From contig NC_090144.1 in NCBI RefSeq assembly GCF_017916325.1, positions 447,001-511,000 on the forward strand: a DNA stretch of 64,000 nucleotides, in the 5' to 3' direction. The notes below the pieces were generated by a model, which saw only the letters and a list, made by a program, of their open reading frames with translations, was not told where the DNA came from and did no database searches. Position 1 is the stretch's first letter, and the number at the start of each line of letters is the position of its first letter. The stretch comes from Leishmania martiniquensis. Its lineage: Eukaryota; Euglenozoa; Kinetoplastea; Trypanosomatida; Trypanosomatidae. Below, one piece after another: positions 57,587 through 64,000 of the stretch. A program made the position numbers and the translations under genes.

Positions 57587-59347
57587 TCATGCCGAGCGAC
57601 TCTTAGAGCCCGTGGATGGCCGCTTCTGCGCTGTGCCCTCTGCGTCTCTGCCCGCCTCGTCGGCGAGTCGCACGGACATACTTGTCAAGGGGGGCAGCTC
57701 CAGCGTGCACACGCACGGCTCTGCGGCGCCATGTGGCCCATAGCCGCCCACCAGGTATGCCACGCGCTGACTCGAGACAGCAACGGCGGCGTGGTGACGC
57801 TGAAACACAGAGGCCGCCGCCGCCGGTAACTCCAACCGGACCCAGCGAACCTTTACCAGCGGCAGAGTCGTAGATGCGCTGTCCGTCGGTGATCCGGCAG
57901 GTGTCTCAGCAATCACCGCGTCGGTGCCGCTCATCACCTGCAGTACCCACGCATCCGCGCATATTTCCCCTGCAGCGTCGAGGCCGCCGATGATCACCAC
58001 CTCGCGCTGCACAGCATCTGTGATAGGGCCGCGGCGGCGACATGTTGGTGAACATGCAGCAAGCATCGGCACTGCTGCAACGGCCGCGGCGTACCGCGCG
58101 CGGGGTACGGCGCCACCTCCGACTACACGCACCGGAAGCCACGCGCCGAGCTTGGAATCGTAGATGGCCACATCTTTCAGCGTGGTGAGGGTGGCAGATG
58201 CGGTGGCACACGGATCGAGAGCAGCGAGAGTGCCCTTTCCATCTTTTCCAATCGCGCCGCCGTGCTTCCCCATTGGCTGCATGCGCATCGCGGGACTTTT
58301 CTTCGCGCGCGACCCCTTTCCAGCTGACGCGCTGCCAGCCGCTGCGTCGACGTCGTCCGCTTGCGTGTGGACCTGCCGGCCACCCACGACCACCATGTAA
58401 CGTTTGTTGAGGCTGCATGCGCCGTGCGCGGCCCGCGGCGGCGGCATTCTGGGAATTGTGCTCGGAGGCTGCGGAGCTGCTACCTCATCACGAGCGGTTG
58501 CTGCTAGTGGCGCGGCCGCCTCTCCACACTCGGCGCTTCGGTGCTCATCCTCTGCCTGCTGCACCTCATCGAAGAGCTCCGACACGCCATCGATCTCTTC
58601 CAGCGCGGCGGCGGTACCTCCCTGCGTCTCGCCTCCAAAGCGGAGGAGTCGGCCCTGTACGCACGTGACGCTATGGTGGCTGCGGGTGCTGGCGGCGGCC
58701 CCAGCAGACAAGGTGGGGAGCACGACGCCAGGGCCTCCGTTATCACCGTTTGCGAATGCGCGCAATCCGGCAACACGACGGACGCCACTCCAGCCACCAT
58801 CCGCGTACATTACGGACGGCCCGTCTGCTCCGCTCCCCGATGGCCATGAGGCCCACCAGGAAGCAAATAGAGGCCACTCGTGTGTCCCAGCAGCGGCAAT
58901 GTCTGCGCTGCGAATCGCACTCTGCCTTGTCACTGGCACCGCCTCTCCGGCCCTCCATACAGGTACAGCAGGAAAGGCAGCCGAAACAGCGGAGGCTTTG
59001 GCGACAGAGGTGTGCATTGCTGCCGGCGCCGCCGCTGTAGTCGCCGACGTGTACTCCCACAATGGCGCTTGGAGCCTCTCCATCAGGTCAGGCTCGCAGA
59101 GCGGAGTACCACCGACGACGCAGAGCACCGATTCGTTTGGTGACAGCATTGCCGTGTGTCCCCACCGCGCGCCACACGTCAAGAACCCCTTACTGGACGC
59201 GTCGGCGCTGGCTGACGCCCTCCACGTTGATATTGCGGTAACCTCCACACCTAGCGGTGGACCGCTGAGGGCCTCTTCGTACAGAGCTGGTGGTCCGCTC
59301 AGAGCGGCGGCAGCCGCCTTTGTCTTGCTGCCCGCCGCTTTTGGCAT
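57587..59347 (-). CDS. Kelch-repeat beta-propeller protein
   Basis: 586 residues from the ATG at 59347 (MPKAAGSKTKAAAAALSGP). Kelch-type motifs are spread along the protein: RWGHTAMLSPNESVLCVVGG, RSHHSVTCVQGRLLRFGGE, AAHGACSLNKRYMVVVGGR, REVVIIGGLDAAGEICADAW and RHHAAVAVSSQRVAYLVGG. This spacing of an Arg/His-aromatic start with a later V.GG is that of kelch blades, so a beta-propeller is likely although blades are separated by long low-complexity loops. Propellers of this kind bind proteins; the partner is unknown. The upstream in-frame leader to 59689 is not propeller-like. The C-terminal tail is basic and Ser-rich (KRPSTGSKSRSA). Confidence 0.84.
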   Translation of the reverse strand: MPKAAGSKTKAAAAALSGPPALYEEALSGPPLGVEVTAISTWRASASADASSKGFLTCGARWGHTAMLSPNESVLCVVGGTPLCEPDLMERLQAPLWEYTSATTAAAPAAMHTSVAKASAVSAAFPAVPVWRAGEAVPVTRQSAIRSADIAAAGTHEWPLFASWWASWPSGSGADGPSVMYADGGWSGVRRVAGLRAFANGDNGGPGVVLPTLSAGAAASTRSHHSVTCVQGRLLRFGGETQGGTAAALEEIDGVSELFDEVQQAEDEHRSAECGEAAAPLAATARDEVAAPQPPSTIPRMPPPRAAHGACSLNKRYMVVVGGRQVHTQADDVDAAAGSASAGKGSRAKKSPAMRMQPMGKHGGAIGKDGKGTLAALDPCATASATLTTLKDVAIYDSKLGAWLPVRVVGGGAVPRARYAAAVAAVPMLAACSPTCRRRGPITDAVQREVVIIGGLDAAGEICADAWVLQVMSGTDAVIAETPAGSPTDSASTTLPLVKVRWVRLELPAAAASVFQRHHAAVAVSSQRVAYLVGGYGPHGAAEPCVCTLELPPLTSMSVRLADEAGRDAEGTAQKRPSTGSKSRSA

Positions 59348-60166
59348 CGACACCGGCAGCCGTCCGTCTGTGTATGAGATTCCCCTGTGCGGCGGAGAGC
59401 GAGCAGAGGAAAACAAGCAACAACAGAAAGAGGTAGTGCAGCGACTAGGAAGGGGTCGCACTCGGCGCGGGAGGAGTGGGATGGACCGAGGATCCCTGCG
59501 GGAGCGTGCGCTGTCTTGCACAGCGGCGCAGCGATTTGTGGGGTCTCGGTGGGCGTGAGGACCGTTTGCGGATATGTGTGCGCCTGCGTGCGCGTGGGGG
59601 TTGCAGAAAAGGCGAGGGAGCAGAGCGGTGAGGACGTCGGAGTAGACGCTGCTGAGCATCAGCATCATTATAGTGACGAGGCCGAGCAAGGAAGAGATGG
59701 GGGTGGGGAAGGGAAGTCACAGAGCCGCACAGAGTCGTGCGTTCATGTGCGCATTTCAGCTTCCGGGGTGAGGGGTGAATGGGCGTTGGGTGCACGGGGG
59801 GGGAAGGAGAAGGCAAGCTCTGCGACATGCGCTGTCACTTCACAGATAGAGGAGGAAGCACTCGAGCAACTGGAGCTCTTGTTTCACAATAGATCTCTGG
59901 ACGTGGAGGCGAGGGTGCTCTGTGAGAGAGGGGAGGGGAAATAAGGAGGAGGGCGCTTGAGAATATCGGCACACGCAGCATCCATCTCATGTTCGAGCCG
60001 CATCCGCCGAAAAAAGATGGCGCGTGCGTGTGCCGTACGTATGCCCTTACTCCCCCATCCCTCCCCCCTGCCGCACAGCTGACTGACAAACGCGCACGCA
60101 CTCGCACACGCAAACATACATGCACACACACACACACACACAAAGGCGGTGTGCCGCAGTTCCGCT
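59348..60166. other. Spacer between the kelch-type and PPPDE genes
   Basis: No gene seen. (CA)n run at 60123-60142, in a position expected for the 3' untranslated region of the PPPDE gene. Confidence 0.65.
60123..60142. repeat. (CA)n dinucleotide repeat
   Basis: About 20 bases of alternating C and A, just 24 bases downstream of the PPPDE gene in the sense of transcription. Confidence 0.85.
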
Positions 60167-60832
60167 TCAGGCCGATCTGAAGGGGTTGTCCATAGAGTCC
60201 AGCAGCTGCAGGGCCGACTCGGGCAAAAGGGAGGCAGCGTAGTTGCCCAGGCGATCTACATGGGGCGGAATGAGCACCGGCAGCGAGTACCTTCGACCGC
60301 CCACCTCGACCTCCTCCATGTACGCACTTTGGTACATCGCGGGGGGCGCCATGCGAATCTGTGCCACACGCACTTCGGGCGGCAGCAGTGCTTCACAGAA
60401 CGCGTGCGCGAAGTGGATGCAGTTGTGCTTCACGAGGTTATACCTAGTGCCCAGCCACGTTTCACGTCGCTGGAAGCTGGCGAAGAGGTCCTGCACTTCG
60501 CGTGCGCTCAGCTGCGTCTGCCCGACGTAGAACTGCTCGCGGAAAATGTGTGGTGGCGAGTGGCGAGGCTCGACGGCGCGGACACCGGTGCCGTCCTCGC
60601 AACGGCCGTATTGGTACTCCTCACCATACACCTGAATGCCCGCATGGTGCACGCCCAGGCCAACTGACCAAAGCCACGAGTTCGACTTCAAGATGTCGTA
60701 CACGTTGACGAAGACGGCATTGGGCGGGTGAGATGCGTCCTCTTGGCCGGAGGGCATCGCAGGCGCGTCGGCCTTGCTCGCGCGACCCGACTCGCTTGGC
60801 GAGACGACTGTAACGCTCGAGTTGGGGTACAT
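60167..60832 (-). CDS. PPPDE-type (DeSI-like) cysteine isopeptidase
   Basis: 221 residues from the ATG at 60832 (MYPNSSVTVV). It belongs to the PPPDE/DeSI family of cysteine peptidases; DeSI members remove SUMO or ubiquitin from proteins. Catalytic pair: H63 in GLGVHHAGIQVYGEEYQYG (family pattern GLG..H.GV.VYG.EY.FG) and C138 in RYNLVKHNCIHFAHAFCEAL (family pattern Y.L...NC.HF). Flanking family features are VFVNVYDILKSNSWL at 40-54 and REVQDLFASF before the Cys block. The upstream in-frame extension to 60982 is CA-repeat-derived, so 60832 is the sensible start. N-terminal 35 residues are Ser/Ala/Pro-rich. Whether the substrate is SUMO or ubiquitin cannot be told from sequence. Confidence 0.88.
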   Translation of the reverse strand: MYPNSSVTVVSPSESGRASKADAPAMPSGQEDASHPPNAVFVNVYDILKSNSWLWSVGLGVHHAGIQVYGEEYQYGRCEDGTGVRAVEPRHSPPHIFREQFYVGQTQLSAREVQDLFASFQRRETWLGTRYNLVKHNCIHFAHAFCEALLPPEVRVAQIRMAPPAMYQSAYMEEVEVGGRRYSLPVLIPPHVDRLGNYAASLLPESALQLLDSMDNPFRSA

Positions 60833-61752
60833 CGCAACAGCTGTCGCGTCGACCTTACAGGACTGGGAAGAAGGAGCAGAGGGAGAGGAGAGAAGATCCG
60901 AGAGGGTCGACACACAGACACAGACACACACACACACAGGCGTGCCCCGTGGCGGTGATGAGTGAGCGGCAAGAGCAAACAAAAAAATGAAACGCAGCGT
61001 CGGCCTTCGAGCCGCCGGAAAAAAGCCCCACCCGAGTCCGAGTCCCTACAGAAACAGTGTGTATCAAGCTGAGAGAGGAAGCGCGCGCGTGTGCATGTAT
61101 GTGTATATGTATGTATGGTGGGGCCCGCTGGGGAATGAGGCGGCGGACGCGAAGCACATTGGGGCGCGGGAAGAGGAGAGGAGAAGCACGCAGGCACACC
61201 ATGCGGAGAGGAACTACGAGGCCCCCGGCAACAGGACGGGGCTGAGTGAGTGCGTGGAGGCTCCCACTGAGCACGCACGTCTCCTCAGATGCTCCTCTTC
61301 CTCTACGCGCCCGCAGGTACGCGATTCCGCCATCTCCCGAGCAGGTCAGAGGCGGGCAAAGAGGGGCTTGAGGGAGGGCGAGGGAAGAGCAGAAAAGAGG
61401 GGCGCACGGGGGCGGGGCGCCTTTGTTGGCCGACCGGCATCCGCAGGGTCCTTTACCACTCAGATCCCCTCTTTCAGCTCCATTACCGTCATCGTCACTC
61501 ACGCATCGACCGGCACGCACACGCACATACACATACGCGAGGGCGTGACGTCGCCAATATGGGAGGGGGTCAGAAAGAGAAGTCATTTCAGAGCAGTTCG
61601 ACGTGATGCGTGGGATCTTGTAAGGTGCGATACCGAAGGGGGCGGGCGGGCACACGCACCGTATGCGATGAAAGCACGCGTTCTCGCATATGTGGGCTGA
61701 GGAAGAAGGACTGCGTGCTGTGTGCAGCCCACCGCCTGCCCTGAGCGCACCC
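60833..61752. other. Spacer upstream of the PPPDE gene
   Basis: No gene seen. CA run at 60918-60940, and coding-strand pyrimidine-rich sequence near 60868-60900 as a likely splice region. Confidence 0.6.
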
Positions 61753-62796
61753 TCAAAGGTAGTCGTCGTCACTGTCTACGACAACAACTTCAGCCGCCTC
61801 GCGTCGCGGAGACTTTGCATGGTGCACCGCGCCGTCGGCGGTGTCGGAGGTGGCACCGGCGCCACCAGCGCTGTTTTGCACTTTTTCCTCGTCCGCGTCC
61901 ACGACGACAACGTCGTCCGTCACTGGCGTGCCACAGCCTCGAAGGCGTTTCCGTCTGGCAACAGTCAATGCGCATGCCGGTTGTAGCTGAAGCCATGCAG
62001 AGGTCCCCATGGCCCCAGTGCCGCCGGGCGAGTCGGTGACACGCACGGAGCCGTTGGGGAGCAAGGGCCACCTGGCGATCCACTGCTGCGCTTGATCCAA
62101 CGCTGTCCAGTACGCCTGCGCACACCATGTGGCGCTGGGTGCCGAGAACCGCGACCTGCCTTCTCGCTCTACCGGAGAGCACAGCGCCAGCGCTTCCACG
62201 TTTGCAAAGCGCTCCGCTGGCGTGACAGCCCCCGCCCGGATTGTGCAGCTGGAGGAGTAGAGGGTAGACGATGCGGTGGCTTTTACGTTGCCGCCGTCCC
62301 CATCACACTCGCCGCAGTCAGCAGATCTCACCCCACTGCCCTCATGCTCGGGTGCCTCACTTAGCACACCAAGTGCGACGAGCTCGGAGGACTGGCGGCC
62401 TCCAGGAGTGGGAAGTGTGGCGGTGGTGGGCCACCGGGAGAGGGCGTGACGCAGCTCGGCAGCCCGGCGGCACACAGGCTCAAAGACCCCTGCCTGGGCC
62501 ACCGCTATCAGCGACTCTCTTGTTGGCCTGCCATGAGACGTCTGCTCGCTGCGGCGTCCAGCGCTAGCCGCGCTATGCTCCAGTACATGCAGGATGTACT
62601 GGAGATGAACGGGTATTCCGCAGACCCAAACGATGAAGAAAATGTGCCGCCCCACATCCTGTAGCGTCCATTGCGCCACCTGCTGGGGTGTGAGGCAATG
62701 CCCCAGCGTAGGAATGCCCTCTGGCGAGGAAGGCAAAGCGGCGGCATCACTGACTGCTGCGACGGAGTCCGGCCGTGCAGGGGAAGCCCTCACCAT
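61753..62796 (-). CDS. Unknown protein with two SUMO-interacting-like motifs at C-terminus
   Basis: 347 residues from the ATG at 62796 (MVRASPARPDSVAAVSDAA). Two near-identical hydrophobic/acidic motifs occur at the C-terminus: DDVVVVDADEE (294-304) and EVVVVDSDDD (336-345), each of four Val followed by acidic residues, which is the consensus of SUMO-interacting motifs. Between them is a Ser/Ala/Lys-rich linker. The N-terminal 230 residues contain two compact-looking blocks (PQQVAQWTLQDVGRHIFFIV, then VWVCGIPVHLQYILHVLEH; and WCAQAYWTALDQAQQWIARW) with no family I recognise. Interaction with SUMO or a SUMO-like protein is inference. The stop directly after DYL places the second motif at the extreme C-terminus. 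Confidence 0.8.
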   Translation of the reverse strand: MVRASPARPDSVAAVSDAAALPSSPEGIPTLGHCLTPQQVAQWTLQDVGRHIFFIVWVCGIPVHLQYILHVLEHSAASAGRRSEQTSHGRPTRESLIAVAQAGVFEPVCRRAAELRHALSRWPTTATLPTPGGRQSSELVALGVLSEAPEHEGSGVRSADCGECDGDGGNVKATASSTLYSSSCTIRAGAVTPAERFANVEALALCSPVEREGRSRFSAPSATWCAQAYWTALDQAQQWIARWPLLPNGSVRVTDSPGGTGAMGTSAWLQLQPACALTVARRKRLRGCGTPVTDDVVVVDADEEKVQNSAGGAGATSDTADGAVHHAKSPRREAAEVVVVDSDDDYL

Positions 62797-64000
62797 TTGG
62801 CCACGCGCGCTCTCTCCGCACTGACCTCCCCTATTCCTACTGCTCAGTCTGCGTCCGAAGCGCTTGCGTACGCACGTCTAAGAGTTCGAACGGGGCACGT
62901 CGCCGGGGCGTTTCTCTCGGCGGGTGGTGGTGGTGGTGGGGTCTCGCCGACAACAACGGCGAGAGCGAGAGAGGCTCAAAGGTCGCGATTGGAGAAGATG
63001 ATGACTGATGGGTAGCCGCGAGAGGCCCGTCGGCAGTGAATGTGTGTGAGGGGAACCGCCAGGCGGACGGCAGTGAGGACAGCGAAAGGGTAAGGTAAGA
63101 GTGAGGGGGAAGGGGTGGGGATAGGAGTGTCTGAGTGGGCCCGCATACACTCGGCCTCCTCTGCTTCACCTCCTCGCTGGCCCCTTCCCCTCTCTCGAGC
63201 ACCCGCACCACAGTCAGCTGTGATGGTGTGCACGAGGTGAGGCAGTGAAGGATAGGGGCCATTAGGAACTTCTCTGTGCGCCTGCCTCCCTGGCAAAGAA
63301 TTTGGATCGAGTGAGGTTCTGTGGTTGCGGTTCTTCATGACCAACTCAGCTCGTCCAATGGCGTGCGCGTATTCATGCTCACATGCACTGCTGGCTGTGG
63401 TACCGCCACTACCCCTCTCTGTCGCGTGCGCCGATGACCCATCTCATCGCTTACTTACTCGCTCCTCCTACGCTTTAGTTTACCTGTCGTGCAGGACGAC
63501 GGTGGGGTGAGCCTCGAGAGGGCCAAGCGAGGGTGGTGAAGAGAACACCCTGTGAAGGCGAGAGAAGGGGTGGGTGGCGTGTGGGGCGAGGGTGGCCCGC
63601 AACGTCCAGAAAGCATGTATCCACCACCTGAGAAACTAACGCGTCGGCGCTGCTTCAGGACAGGGGTAAACGAGTCCGAGCGAGGCACCAGAGGGAAAAG
63701 ATGACATGAACTGTACATGGAAGAGAAAAAAACAGATGGTGGTGAAATGCGCGCAACAGCGGTGCGATCGGTGATGCACGTACGCCCGCACAAGGGCGCG
63801 TGGGTGAAGAAGGCTGAGAGCGGAAAGTGAGAGGCAACGAGTCCATCGGAGGGAGGGGAGGGGGGAATCTCAGCGTAGTGAGACCTTTGTAGAGGAGCCT
63901 GGACAACGTTTGCGATGCCCACGCTGCACCGCGTCCCCCTCCTCACTCCCCACTCACAGCCACTTTCTCTCCCTCTCCCTCTCTACTGCGCATTCAATCG
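62797..64000. other. Terminal spacer to right window edge
   Basis: About 1.2 kb with no supported gene. It shows a GGT-repeat stretch at 62922-62940 (ACC in the sense of transcription) and several coding-strand pyrimidine tracts (63080-63115, 63850-63870). It is probably the splice region of the 61753-62796 gene and the 3' untranslated region of the next gene beyond the window. Confidence 0.6.

Noticed and set aside
63455..63946. Minus-strand frame of 163 codons at right end
   Set aside because: Composition is Ser/Pro/Arg/Cys-rich spacer-like and no domain is visible.
1..64000. tRNA, rRNA, snoRNA or CRISPR
   Set aside because: No tRNA B-box-like pair, rRNA segment or regular spacer-repeat array was recognised on reading; covariance-model searches would be needed to exclude small RNAs.

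Overview
The window looks like nuclear chromosomal DNA from a trypanosomatid, most likely Leishmania or a close relative. It is GC-rich, no coding frame needs an intron, and every supported protein gene lies on the minus strand. Genes are separated by spacers of about 0.5-2 kb full of (CA)n, (TA)n and polypyrimidine/polypurine tracts, as expected for a polycistronic unit whose mRNAs are made by spliced-leader trans-splicing and polyadenylation. Several proteins are kinetoplastid or ciliary: an MRP1/gBP21-type mitochondrial RNA-binding protein, a 152-residue Tim17-family protein, IFT25, and a two-bromodomain BDF5-type factor. Transcription runs from high to low coordinates; no strand switch, tRNA or rRNA was recognised. 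I cannot fix the species. || Layout, low to high coordinate (3' to 5' along the unit): a partial unknown protein cut by the left edge (1-810); MRP1 (1824-2528); Tim17 family (3509-3967); IFT25 (4885-5421); an unknown basic protein (6210-7049); a protein with a possible RRM and one membrane span (7826-9916); two adjacent Skp1-family genes, one compact (11749-12342) and one giant with a long low-complexity insertion (13362-16277); a gene-poor stretch of about 5 kb (16278-21376), perhaps retroposon relics; two large unknown proteins, the second with ankyrin-like repeats (21377-23206, 23758-28347); a membrane RING protein (29788-30729); a double AAA+ ATPase of a family resembling bacterial winged-helix AAA proteins (32079-36299); a CCHC zinc-knuckle protein (37140-38393); a 2485-residue Sen1/senataxin-like helicase (39188-46645); a 174-bp displaced copy of part of that helicase (47483-47656); a stand-alone YVH1-type zinc module (47749-48264); BDF5 (49203-51185); a mitochondrial carrier between inverted-repeat arms (52362-52664 and 54192-54451); a protein with two zinc ribbons (55551-56657); a kelch-type protein (57587-59347); a PPPDE/DeSI-type peptidase (60167-60832); and a protein with two SUMO-interacting-like motifs (61753-62796). 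|| The genes do not form one pathway, which is usual for trypanosomatid units. Themes that recur are ubiquitin/SUMO biology (two Skp1-like proteins, the RING protein, a DeSI-type peptidase, a SIM-bearing protein), nuclear gene expression (BDF5, Sen1-like helicase), mitochondrial biology (MRP1, Tim17 family, carrier) and the flagellum (IFT25). The most noteworthy observations are the Skp1-like pair with a domain-splitting insertion, the orphan YVH1 zinc module, the inverted repeats around the carrier gene, the helicase fragment copy, and a perfect 15-bp hairpin upstream of BDF5.
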